A DNA stretch of 64,000 nt, from the NCBI RefSeq assembly GCF_051628905.1, contig NZ_CP157575.1, positions 434,001 through 498,000 of the forward strand. Reading direction: 5' to 3'. A program made the translations under genes and the position numbers. Below, in pieces: positions 26,782-35,302 of this stretch; position 1 is the first letter of the stretch, and every line of letters begins with the position of its first letter. The stretch comes from Asaia sp037151935 (GTDB lineage: Bacteria > Pseudomonadota > Alphaproteobacteria > Acetobacterales > Acetobacteraceae). The notes beneath the pieces were generated by a model, which was not told the DNA's origin, did no database searches, and saw nothing but the letters and a program-made list of their open reading frames with translations.

Positions 26782-28998
26782 ATGATCTCAACCCGCCAGG
26801 TGCTTTCCCTGTCCTCCGCTCTCGCCCTGATCACCCTTCTTCCCGGGCCGGTGCAGGCTCAGGATCGTGACACGAGCGACCAGAACCAGACCAAATCAGG
26901 TCAACGCAGCGTGTCTGCCCGCGGCGCGACGGGCGGCAGCAAACCGGGCGGGCTGGCATCGAAGCAGACTAAAAGCACTGATAGGTCAGCATCGGGTGAT
27001 ATCGCTCTACCCAGCGTCAAGGTGCATGGTGACAACGATCTGGTCGTACCTCAGGCCAGCGCTACGCTGACGCGCAAGGACATGCTCCGAGTCAATCCGA
27101 CCGAGCCCTATATGGTCCTGACCGGATTGCCGGGCGTGTATTTCGAGAATGACGGCTCTCCGTCTCTCGCCATCTCCATTCGCGGCATGCAGGATTTCGG
27201 CCGCGTAAACGTCATGGTCGACGGTGCCAGGCAGGATTTCCAGACAAGCAGCCATGGCGCTAATGGCAGCGTCTATGTCGATCCGGCCCTGCTGGCCGGG
27301 CTCGATGTCTCCCGCGGCACCGTCGCCACGGCAGATGGCGCAGGCGCCATCGCAGGTGTCGTCAATATGCACACGCTCGGAGTCGATGATATCGTGGACT
27401 CCGGCAAACGTTACGGGGTGATGGCGCGCGCGCTCGGTGGATCAAATAATTATGACGGTTCAGGCATGGTCGGCGCCGGCATGCGCGTTCGTCCCTGGCT
27501 TGGCATCGCTGCGGCCTTCAGCATGCGCAGCTCGGGCGATTATGAAGACGGGTCAAGCAATCGCATTGCCGACACCTATCAGCGTATGCAGTCCGGCTTG
27601 TTCAAGATCGATATCAAGCCGGGTATGGATCAGAGCCTGACACTTGGCACGGTCATCTATCACAACCAGTTCGGACAGGGCACCGAAGGGATTATCGGCA
27701 CCAACCAGATCCAGAACAATCAGGGGAATATCGAGTATCGCTTCACGCCGCATGACAACAAGCTCGTCGCGCTGCATGTGAAGGGTTATGTGGTCTCGAC
27801 GGGGCAGGATAACGCCATGCCTTCCTATCGCGCCCTGACCGTTGCGGCGGCGAATATGACGAAATACAACCTGACAACGCTTGGCTTCGAAGCAGATAAC
27901 ACGTCGCAATTCCCCCTTGGGCCGCTTCTGGCCAATCTGAATTACGGCGGCGAATATTATCATGATTCGGTCGATACCAAGGATCAGACGGGTTACGCAG
28001 GCTCCACCCCTTCGGGCGGGCGTGGCGTTGGGAGCGCCTTTACGCAGCTCGCGTTGAACTGGAAGATCGTCCAGCTGACCGGCGCGCTGCGTTACGACAG
28101 CTATTATGCATCTGGCAGTGGTGTGAATTTGGCCTCCGGTTTCACCTCGGTCGCAGCAGGCGCCTTCCACAGGTCGAGCGGCTCGGACGCGGTGAATCCG
28201 AAAGTAACCCTGGCGGTCACGCCCGTACGAGGGCTTCAGCTTTACGGCAGCTACGGCCTTGGTTTCCGCCCGCCCGCCATGACCGAGTTGTTTATGGCCA
28301 GCTCGCACCCGGGGCTCAGCTTTCTCAACTTCATTCCCAATCCCGATCTTGCCCCCGAGCAGACTTACGGCTGGGAACTCGGCGCAAAGCTCCATTATCG
28401 CGACGTGCTGATGAATGATGACAAGATCGAGTTCGACGGCGATTACTTCGATACGCGCATCAAGAACTACATCGCTCAGACACGCGTGATCGGCCGCCCG
28501 GCCGCAGGCTCCTATATCCCGACTTATGGTTATTTCTATCAGAACATGGCGGGCAATACCTTTACCCACGGGTTCGAAGGCCAGGCAAAATACGACAACC
28601 GCTTCGTCTTCGCGACGCTCTCGTACACCAATACCACTACGAAATTGCCCTATGCCGATTATACCGGGTTTGGCGCGCTTCTTACCACTCCGCCGCGTTC
28701 TGTACTGGCGGGAACGGTGGGCGTGCATCTTCTCGATAACAAACTGTCGATCGGGGGGCGCATTCGCGCGGCCACCCAGACACTCGGACAGCCCGCAAGC
28801 AAATCAGCTCTCTACCCAAGGCAGGGAGGTTATGTGGTGTTCGATCTCTTCGGGTCCTATCAGCTCACAAAGCAGATCCAGATGTTCGTCAACGCGGATA
28901 ACGTGACCAATCGCCGCTATTACACCAGCGCGATTTCGAGCATTCCCAACCAGGGCCTTACCGTGATGGGCGGTATGAGCTTCGCTCTTTCACGCTAA
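26782..28998 (+). CDS. TonB-dependent heme/hemoglobin receptor
   Basis: This 738-residue outer-membrane receptor has a signal peptide (MISTRQVLSLSSALALITLL, cut near VQAQD), a plug domain (about 80-190, with VNPTEPYMVLTGLPGVYF), and a 22-strand barrel ending at FALSR. The barrel contains the FRAP-like box GFRPPAMTELF and an NPDL box, which mark heme receptors. A Lys/Ser/Gln-rich linker precedes the plug. It is transcribed divergently from hmuTUV across a Fur-box-like site, and so should supply heme to that transporter. The C-terminal residue is Arg rather than the usual aromatic. Confidence 0.9.
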   Translation: MISTRQVLSLSSALALITLLPGPVQAQDRDTSDQNQTKSGQRSVSARGATGGSKPGGLASKQTKSTDRSASGDIALPSVKVHGDNDLVVPQASATLTRKDMLRVNPTEPYMVLTGLPGVYFENDGSPSLAISIRGMQDFGRVNVMVDGARQDFQTSSHGANGSVYVDPALLAGLDVSRGTVATADGAGAIAGVVNMHTLGVDDIVDSGKRYGVMARALGGSNNYDGSGMVGAGMRVRPWLGIAAAFSMRSSGDYEDGSSNRIADTYQRMQSGLFKIDIKPGMDQSLTLGTVIYHNQFGQGTEGIIGTNQIQNNQGNIEYRFTPHDNKLVALHVKGYVVSTGQDNAMPSYRALTVAAANMTKYNLTTLGFEADNTSQFPLGPLLANLNYGGEYYHDSVDTKDQTGYAGSTPSGGRGVGSAFTQLALNWKIVQLTGALRYDSYYASGSGVNLASGFTSVAAGAFHRSSGSDAVNPKVTLAVTPVRGLQLYGSYGLGFRPPAMTELFMASSHPGLSFLNFIPNPDLAPEQTYGWELGAKLHYRDVLMNDDKIEFDGDYFDTRIKNYIAQTRVIGRPAAGSYIPTYGYFYQNMAGNTFTHGFEGQAKYDNRFVFATLSYTNTTTKLPYADYTGFGALLTTPPRSVLAGTVGVHLLDNKLSIGGRIRAATQTLGQPASKSALYPRQGGYVVFDLFGSYQLTKQIQMFVNADNVTNRRYYTSAISSIPNQGLTVMGGMSFALSR

Positions 28999-29078
28999 CC
29001 GGTCACAGTTGCGTCACGCATCCTTGCCTTCGGGCGCGTGCTGCGGCAGGTGCGGCTCCAGAATGAAGGACTCGCACC

Positions 29079-29930
29079 ATGCCTGCCACCCCTGCCCCTT
29101 TGCCACAAACCACGCTCGAACACCGGCTTGGGCACTGGATAAGGCAGTATGTGCACGGCTTCCCAGGCATGTTTGCGCTGTTCGTGCTCAAGCAGGGTTG
29201 GGCCTGCCTGTTTGGCGGGCTTATGCTTGGAGCCATTCTCGCGACACATGTTTTCTGGTCGCCGCACTGGCCTTTGCACCGCTACGACGCGCTTTTCGTC
29301 TTTGCCCTGTCGACGCAGGCCCTGTTCCTGATTTTTCGTCTCGAAACGAAGCAGGAAGCCATGATCATCCTGATCTTCCATCTGACCGGCACCGCCATGG
29401 AGTGGTTCAAGGTCTCGGCAGGATCATGGACCTATCCTGAGCCGGGCTTTTTCAAGATCATGCATGTGCCGCTATTTTCGGGATTCATGTATGCCTCTGT
29501 CGGCAGCTACATGGCGCGCGTGATCAGATTATTCGATATGCGGTTCCAGCCCTACCCGCGCTTCTCTGCCTCTCTCGCCCTTGCACTGGCCATCTACGCC
29601 AATTTCTTCACCCATCATTACCTGCCGGATTTTCGCTGGGTGTTGGTGATTGCCACCTTGTTGCTATATGGCCGATGCTGGATAAGCTACCGCGTGGTGG
29701 ATAGCGATTGGCACATGAGGCTGCCTCTGGCGGCATTCCTCTCAAGCGTTGCGCTCTGGATTGCCGAAAACATCGGCACGTTCACCGGCACGTGGCTCTA
29801 CGCCCATCGACAGTTCACATGGGTGGTGCATCCGCAGAAACTGGTCTCGTGGTATCTGCTCCTCTATGTCGCCTTCATCACCGTAACGCTGCTGATACGC
29901 CCTGACAGGACAGAACCCGACAGACAATGA
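29079..29930 (+). CDS. DUF817 family integral membrane protein
   Basis: The 283-residue protein has about eight hydrophobic segments and matches the DUF817 family. Characteristic stretches are EWFKVSAGSWTYPE (about 108-121), IMHVPLFSGFMYASVGSYMAR, IYANFFTHHYLPDFRW and WIAENIGTFTGTW near residue 230. Conserved His and Glu residues in these segments are reminiscent of membrane carotenoid- or lipid-modifying enzymes, but no function is established. Its last codons overlap the next gene as ATGA. Confidence 0.82.
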   Translation: MPATPAPLPQTTLEHRLGHWIRQYVHGFPGMFALFVLKQGWACLFGGLMLGAILATHVFWSPHWPLHRYDALFVFALSTQALFLIFRLETKQEAMIILIFHLTGTAMEWFKVSAGSWTYPEPGFFKIMHVPLFSGFMYASVGSYMARVIRLFDMRFQPYPRFSASLALALAIYANFFTHHYLPDFRWVLVIATLLLYGRCWISYRVVDSDWHMRLPLAAFLSSVALWIAENIGTFTGTWLYAHRQFTWVVHPQKLVSWYLLLYVAFITVTLLIRPDRTEPDRQ

Positions 29931-30372
29931 GTGGTGACGGTCAGCCCCGCTTTACCTTCAGAAAACGGAAAATAGCCGTTTTCATGATAGGCATCGTCAC
30001 GGTCGGGCTGATCTGCCGCCTCGCACCGACGGGCCTCGAACCATGGGCGAGAAAATGGAGCGGCTCGGTTCTGTGGGGCGCCCTTTTCTGGTGCATCGCC
30101 GCCCTTGTCACAAGCCCCGAACGACGCGTCATGCGTTTCCTTGTCGGCGCGCTCGGCGTTGCCGCAAGTGAATGGCTTAAAATGGTTCATCTGGGCCACT
30201 CGATGCCCTGCGCAAAACTGCGACAGGTGGCTTTCTTCTCGGCCGCATCTTCAGCTGGCGCGATCTCTGCGCCTATGTCGTCGGTCTAGTGCTTATGGAA
30301 GTGATGAGTGTCCTCATACATCTAAAGACGGAAACACGAAGCCGAACGGAAATCGGGAGATTGAAGTCATAA
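29927..30372 (+). pseudogene. DUF2809 family membrane protein, frameshifted
   Basis: The intact frame reads from the ATG at 29927 (overlapping the DUF817 stop) through RRVMRFLVGALGVAASEWLK and then loses similarity after VHLG near 30195, stopping at 30289. Shifting by one base at the GGG run 30193-30195 restores the family C-terminus (PLDALRKTATGGFLLGRIF, then SWRDLCAYVVGLVLMEV) and a stop at 30372. A missing G (GGGG to GGG) explains the break, either as a mutation or a sequencing error. The full protein would have about four membrane segments. Its pairing with DUF817 suggests a shared membrane function. Confidence 0.75.
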
Positions 30373-30379
30373 ATATGAC
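30366..30379. promoter_or_regulatory. Short palindrome upstream of the receptor-phospholipase pair
   Basis: GTCATA and TATGAC form a perfect dyad with a 2-nt AA spacer. On the minus strand it sits in CTGTCATATTTATGACTT, whose first half matches the PhoB half-site CTGTCAT while the second is poor. The downstream phospholipase C would fit phosphate control, so this is a candidate operator only. It overlaps the end of the DUF2809 pseudogene. Confidence 0.3.
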
Positions 30380-30494
30380 AGTGGCGTGACCGTTTTATTT
30401 CGGAGCCGATTTAATAAAACCATAATACTTCATTTCGTTTTATAGCGATATTTACGGCCCGTAATTCGATCACGAAGCGAAACGGCCCCAATCG

Positions 30495-32891
30495 ATGAAA
30501 TTCAGACTTAGCCTTGTTCTTTCCGCCAGCCTGCCAGCTCTTGTCATAGCCGGTCATGCGACGAACGGGGCCTTGGCTCAGGATGGCACACGCAGCCCGA
30601 AAATGACTGCAGCGAGCAAGACGACTGGCCCGGCTGCCGCCAAACAGGGCGTGAGCCCGGCCAGTACCGCAAAAAAGCGCGCAAATGCGGTCGACGCCAA
30701 GACGCCTGAATCGATCATCGTGCTCGGCGCGGGTCAGGCGCGTGAAACGCAAACTATCTCGCGCACTGCCATTCAGGAATACACGCCCGGTACGAGCCCA
30801 TTCAAGGCGCTCTCGAAACTACCCGGCGTGATGTTCACCTCTTCGGATCCTCTAGGCTCCTATGAATGGTCGCAGCAGATCATCATCCGCGGTTTCGACC
30901 AGAGCCGCCTCGGTTTTACGTTCGACGGGTTGCCGCTGGGTAATCTGGCCTACGGCAATGATAACGGCCTTTCGATCGGACGCGCCTTGCAGACCGAAAA
31001 TAACGGCCCGGCAACGCTCACTCAGGGAGCGGGTGCTGTGGGCGTCGCCGCCTCGAACGATCTCGGCGGCGCCCTCCAGTTCACCTCGATCGACCCATCA
31101 GACAAGTTCGGCGCCGATGTGAGCGGCACGATCGGCTCGGCCTCGACCTGGCGCACATTCGCCCGCATCAATAGCGGCCTCCTCAAAGGGGGCGGCAAGT
31201 TCTACGTGTCTTACGATCATCAGGACGCCAATAAGTGGAAGGGCGACGGCGTTCAGAGGCAGGATCAAGCCAATGCCAAATTCGTCCAGCCACTCGGCGA
31301 TAACCTGAAACTGACTGTTTTCGGCGACTGGTCCAAGCGCGCTGAAAACGACTATCAGGATCTGTCGCTCTCCCAGATCAAGACATACGGCTATGATCTG
31401 GACAATATCACCGGCAATTACGCCCTGGCGAAGCAGATCGGTTATGCGTACCAGAACGGCACAGCATTCCCCAAAGGGATCGAAAATCAGGATACGGTCT
31501 ATTATAATGCGGGCGGCCTGCGTGAGGATGCTCTCGGCTATGGCAAGCTCGATTTCAAGATCAACAACCGGCTCTCCGGCTATGTCACTGGCTATGGCCA
31601 CACGAATTCGGGTGAAGGCGTCTGGGTTACACCTTATTCCGCCACCCCTGCGCAACTTGGCGGCTCTCCGCTTTCAACGCGCACGACCGAGTACGATATT
31701 CACCGCGCTGGCTTCATAGGTAGCCTGACCTATCGCATCGCCAATCACAGTATTGAAGGCGGGTTCTGGTTCGAAAACAACAATTTCAATCAGGCACGCC
31801 GTTTCTACCCGCTCGCACTGGACGGATCGCCATCGTCGACTCACTGGTACAAAAACAATGCCTTCGCGACGCAGTGGCAGAGCGCTTTCAACACCAAGAC
31901 CTACCAGGTGCATCTGGGCGACACGTGGAAGATCACACCGAAGCTCAAGGTCAATTACGGCTTCAAATCGCTGATCGTCGATAATACGGCCCGTGCGATG
32001 AACGGTAATTATCTGGGCGCTCCTGTTGCGACCGCCTACCCGTCGGGCTCGCTGAACGCGACAAACGGATTTCTTCCGCAGGTCGGGGCCAATTACCGCT
32101 TCAACCATAATCACGAAATCTTCGTCGACTACGCCCGCAATATGGCGGCCTATGACAGCGCCCAGACCTCAGGCCCTTTCTCGACCACGGTCGCTGGTTT
32201 TCAGAAGCTTCAGGGCAATCTGAAACCGGAAATGTCGAACACCGAAGAGCTGGGCTATCGCTATCACACCAAGACTTTTCAGGCGACGGTCACAGGCTAT
32301 TATGTCGAATTCGAAAACCGCCTGCTCTCGGTCACCCAAGGCGTTGGCATTCAGGGCAACGCCTCGGTGCTGTCGAATGTCGGTGGCGTGATCTCACGGG
32401 GCATCGATACGGCAGTGAACTGGCAGTTCGCGCCGAACTGGTCGATCTTCGCCTCCTATGCCTTCAACAACTCCTTTTATCAGGACGATGTGATGGCCAA
32501 TGGCAAGGTCTCGGCTGCGATCAAAGGCAAGAACGTCGTCGGCATGCCGCGCAATCTGGCCAATCTGCAGATCGGTTATGATGACGGGCAGATCTGGGGC
32601 AATGTGCTGATGCAGATTCAGGATCGTCGCTACTACACCTACACCAACGACGCCTATGTGCCCGCGAATGACGTGTTCAACCTGAATGTAGGTTATCGCT
32701 TCAAGAGCCATAATTTCTGGTTGCGTGGGCTGGATACGCAGATCAACGTCTCCAATCTCTTCGACAAGCGTTATGTGGCGACAGTTGGCAGTAACGGCTT
32801 CATCAATTCCGATCCGTCCGGCTCATTCCAGACCCTGCAAGCCGCTGCACCGCGCATGGTGTTCTTCACCATTCGCAAGCATTTCAACTGA
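30495..32891 (+). CDS. TonB-dependent receptor next to phospholipase C
   Basis: This 798-residue outer-membrane receptor has a signal peptide cut near ALAQD (about residue 31), an Ala/Lys-rich linker, a plug (about 75-200, with ESIIVLGAGQARETQTISRT and QQIIIRGFDQSRLGFTFDGL) and a large barrel. The protein ends in RKHFN, not the usual terminal Phe. The ligand is not evident. It precedes the phospholipase C gene by 17 bp on the same strand, which suggests a joint role in phosphate or choline-phosphate scavenging; this is inference. The upstream region is AT-rich and likely holds a promoter. Confidence 0.88.
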   Translation: MKFRLSLVLSASLPALVIAGHATNGALAQDGTRSPKMTAASKTTGPAAAKQGVSPASTAKKRANAVDAKTPESIIVLGAGQARETQTISRTAIQEYTPGTSPFKALSKLPGVMFTSSDPLGSYEWSQQIIIRGFDQSRLGFTFDGLPLGNLAYGNDNGLSIGRALQTENNGPATLTQGAGAVGVAASNDLGGALQFTSIDPSDKFGADVSGTIGSASTWRTFARINSGLLKGGGKFYVSYDHQDANKWKGDGVQRQDQANAKFVQPLGDNLKLTVFGDWSKRAENDYQDLSLSQIKTYGYDLDNITGNYALAKQIGYAYQNGTAFPKGIENQDTVYYNAGGLREDALGYGKLDFKINNRLSGYVTGYGHTNSGEGVWVTPYSATPAQLGGSPLSTRTTEYDIHRAGFIGSLTYRIANHSIEGGFWFENNNFNQARRFYPLALDGSPSSTHWYKNNAFATQWQSAFNTKTYQVHLGDTWKITPKLKVNYGFKSLIVDNTARAMNGNYLGAPVATAYPSGSLNATNGFLPQVGANYRFNHNHEIFVDYARNMAAYDSAQTSGPFSTTVAGFQKLQGNLKPEMSNTEELGYRYHTKTFQATVTGYYVEFENRLLSVTQGVGIQGNASVLSNVGGVISRGIDTAVNWQFAPNWSIFASYAFNNSFYQDDVMANGKVSAAIKGKNVVGMPRNLANLQIGYDDGQIWGNVLMQIQDRRYYTYTNDAYVPANDVFNLNVGYRFKSHNFWLRGLDTQINVSNLFDKRYVATVGSNGFINSDPSGSFQTLQAAAPRMVFFTIRKHFN

Positions 32892-32908
32892 GAAACGGGG
32901 CATCCGTT

Positions 32909-34927
32909 ATGAAACCCAGCCGTCGGCATTTCCTCAATCTAGGCGCTGCCGCTCTGGCTGGGGCCATGCTGCCTGAAAACCTGAAGCAAGCTCTGGCGAT
33001 ACCGGCCAATCGCGAAACCGGCACGATCAATGACGTCAAGCATGTCGTGATCCTGATGCAGGAAAACCGGGCTTTCGATCATTATTTCGGTACGCTGCGC
33101 GGGGTGCGCGGTTATGGCGACCCTCGCGCCGAACGACAGGCGGATGGCAGTTCCGTTTTCGCCCAGAAGGATGAGAAAGGCCGCGCCATCTGGCCGTTCC
33201 TGTTCGACACGGTGCATACCTCGGCAGCCTGTCTCAAAAGCCTAGACCATAGCTGGAAAGGGACGCAGGCCGCTTGGAATGAATGGGATGGCTGGGTGCC
33301 GCACAAAACGCCCATGACCATGGGCTATTTCACCCGCAAGGAAATCCCTTATTACTACGCTCTCGCCGACGCCTTTACGATCTGCGATGCGTATCACGCC
33401 TCTATATTTGGCCCTACCAATCCGAACCGTCTCTATTTCTTCACCGGCACGAACGGCCTTGCCGTCGGCGCCGACGGCAAGCAGGCGGTCGAGAATGTCG
33501 ATGACGGCAACTGGTCTGCCGACATGACGCATGACAACCCGAAATTCACCCCTTTCGACTGGACGACCTATCCGGAACGGTTGCAGGAAGCGGGGATAAG
33601 CTGGAAATTCTATCAGGAATACGACAATTTTGGCGACAACCCTCTCGCCTCATTCAGGCAGTTCCGCAATCTTGATCGCAAGGGCTGGCGCTATCAGCGC
33701 GCGCGCGCCATCGTGCCCGGATCGAACAAGGACAATATGCACGAGCTCGAGGGACGTTATCTGCTCGACGCCTTCGAACATGACATCGTAAGTGGCACTC
33801 TGCCTCAGGTCTCATGGATCGTCCCGCCAGCAGCCTTGTCAGAGCATCCCGAAGCGCCGCCGGGCTTTGGCGAGCATCTGATTTCGAAGCTCATCGATAT
33901 CTTCGTCCGCCATCCCGAAACCTGGGCGAAAACCGTCTTCATTCTCAATTACGATGAAAATGACGGGTTCTTCGATCACGTGCCGCCGCCAGTGCCTGCA
34001 CTCACGGGTCAGGGAAGCAACGCCATCTCGACTACTGGCGAGAGCTATCATGGCGAGCCGGTCGGTCTCGGTCCGCGCGTGCCTGCACTGATCATTTCGC
34101 CATGGACGAAAGGCGGATGGGTCAATTCCCAGGTTTTCGATCACACCTCGATCCTACAATTCCTCGAAAAGCGTTTCGGCGTGACATGCCCTACCATCAC
34201 CCCATGGCGGCGTTCTGTCTGCGGCGATCTGACCTCCGTCTTCGATTTTGCCAAGCCCGACGCGGAATGGTCGGCAGCGCTACCCAATACTGACGATTAT
34301 CTGCCCCAGACGCGTCTTTCCTGCGCGCATCCGCCGCCAATCGTCCCCAAGCAAGGCAGTCTGCCGGTTCAGGAGACGGGGCAACGCTCGAGCCGCGCCC
34401 TGCCCTATCGCTTTGCCGTCGTGACCCATGTTGAAGATCCGACGAACCTGACTTTCACCAATACCGGCAATCAGGGTGTTGTTTTCCGCATTCGCCAGAC
34501 CGGGCTGCCGAGCCAGCATCTGACCGTGCCCGCAGGCACGACCAGTCTGTTTGCCTGCGCGCCTGACTGCGTGGTGGAGATCTATGGTCCGAACGGGTTT
34601 TATCGCCTGCATCGCCCAGCAAGCGGCATCGCCCTGACGCAGGAAGAGAGAGATGACGGATTGCGGCTGATTTTCTCGGTATCAGACCCGTCGAGCAGGG
34701 AGGCGTTCCTCAACAATCTTTATAGCGACAAGCCTTCCGCGCTCACGCTCAATCCCGAGACCCGCTTCGTCGAGATCGTCGACCTGAGCGCCAGCCAGAA
34801 CTGGTATCACCTCGAACTGCAAGACCCGGCGGGCACTGTTCTGCTCGCCCTGGCGGGCCATGTCGAAAATGGCGCGCCGAGCCATTCCGATCCGCGTATG
34901 GCCCGAAACCCGGCAAATCCGGCCTGA
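32909..34927 (+). CDS. Phosphocholine-specific phospholipase C, Tat-exported
   Basis: The 672-residue enzyme hydrolyses phosphatidylcholine or sphingomyelin to diacylglycerol or ceramide and phosphocholine outside the cytoplasm. The N-terminus PSRRHFLNLGAAALAGAML is a Tat signal. The phosphoesterase domain (about 40-440) shows VVILMQENRAFDHYFGTLRG, PNRLYFFTG, WKFYQEYDNFGDNPL, FILNYDENDGFFDHVPPP and ISPWTKGGWVNSQVFDHTS. Two DUF756-type C-terminal repeats follow from about 490 to the end. It forms a unit with the TonB receptor 17 bp upstream. Its phosphocholine product can serve as a phosphate and nitrogen source. Confidence 0.92.
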   Translation: MKPSRRHFLNLGAAALAGAMLPENLKQALAIPANRETGTINDVKHVVILMQENRAFDHYFGTLRGVRGYGDPRAERQADGSSVFAQKDEKGRAIWPFLFDTVHTSAACLKSLDHSWKGTQAAWNEWDGWVPHKTPMTMGYFTRKEIPYYYALADAFTICDAYHASIFGPTNPNRLYFFTGTNGLAVGADGKQAVENVDDGNWSADMTHDNPKFTPFDWTTYPERLQEAGISWKFYQEYDNFGDNPLASFRQFRNLDRKGWRYQRARAIVPGSNKDNMHELEGRYLLDAFEHDIVSGTLPQVSWIVPPAALSEHPEAPPGFGEHLISKLIDIFVRHPETWAKTVFILNYDENDGFFDHVPPPVPALTGQGSNAISTTGESYHGEPVGLGPRVPALIISPWTKGGWVNSQVFDHTSILQFLEKRFGVTCPTITPWRRSVCGDLTSVFDFAKPDAEWSAALPNTDDYLPQTRLSCAHPPPIVPKQGSLPVQETGQRSSRALPYRFAVVTHVEDPTNLTFTNTGNQGVVFRIRQTGLPSQHLTVPAGTTSLFACAPDCVVEIYGPNGFYRLHRPASGIALTQEERDDGLRLIFSVSDPSSREAFLNNLYSDKPSALTLNPETRFVEIVDLSASQNWYHLELQDPAGTVLLALAGHVENGAPSHSDPRMARNPANPA

Positions 34928-35021
34928 GCCAACCTTTGTGTCGTTTGGGAGACGCGCTCCAGTTCGAAATACGCGCCAATCCCGCGCCCGATTGACAGGC
35001 CAAGCGCGGAGATTAGGGTCA

Positions 35022-35205
35022 CACGCGATGGTTCCCGCTAGCCGGGATGAAAAGGGAACATGGTCCGACGCCATGACTGCCCCCGCAACTGTAGGTGAAG
35101 AGAGTGATGACGCGGGCCTTTACGGCCCGGCCACTGGGTGTATCCCCCTGGGAAGGCCAGTCATCGCTCAGTGACGCACAAGTCAGGAGACCTGCCATCA
35201 GCCAT
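35022..35205 (+). promoter_or_regulatory. Adenosylcobalamin riboswitch
   Basis: The leader carries the B12-aptamer landmarks in order: the P3 region GGTTCCCGCTAGCCGGGA with GAAAAGGGAA, GCCCCCGCAACTGTA with GTGATGA downstream, CCACTGGG...GGGAAGGCC, and the B12 box AAGTCAGGAGACCTGCC at 35180-35196. ACCTGCCA from the box can pair with TGGCAGGT near 35244-35251, just 3' of a GGAGG at 35240. This suggests an expression platform that masks translation or forms an alternative stem when cobalamin is bound. It controls the TonB receptor starting about 100 bp downstream. Confidence 0.93.
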
Positions 35206-35302
35206 GGTCACGGACGAAAACTGACGGGCGGGGTGTCCCGGAGGTGGCAGGTGCGAACCGGCCCATCGTAGTGACGTGAACAGACGGGATAAATCCGCCA
35301 CC

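Noticed and set aside
27553..28728. A 391-codon frame antisense to the heme receptor
   Set aside because: The receptor frame has signal peptide, plug and barrel motifs; the antisense product shows no domain.
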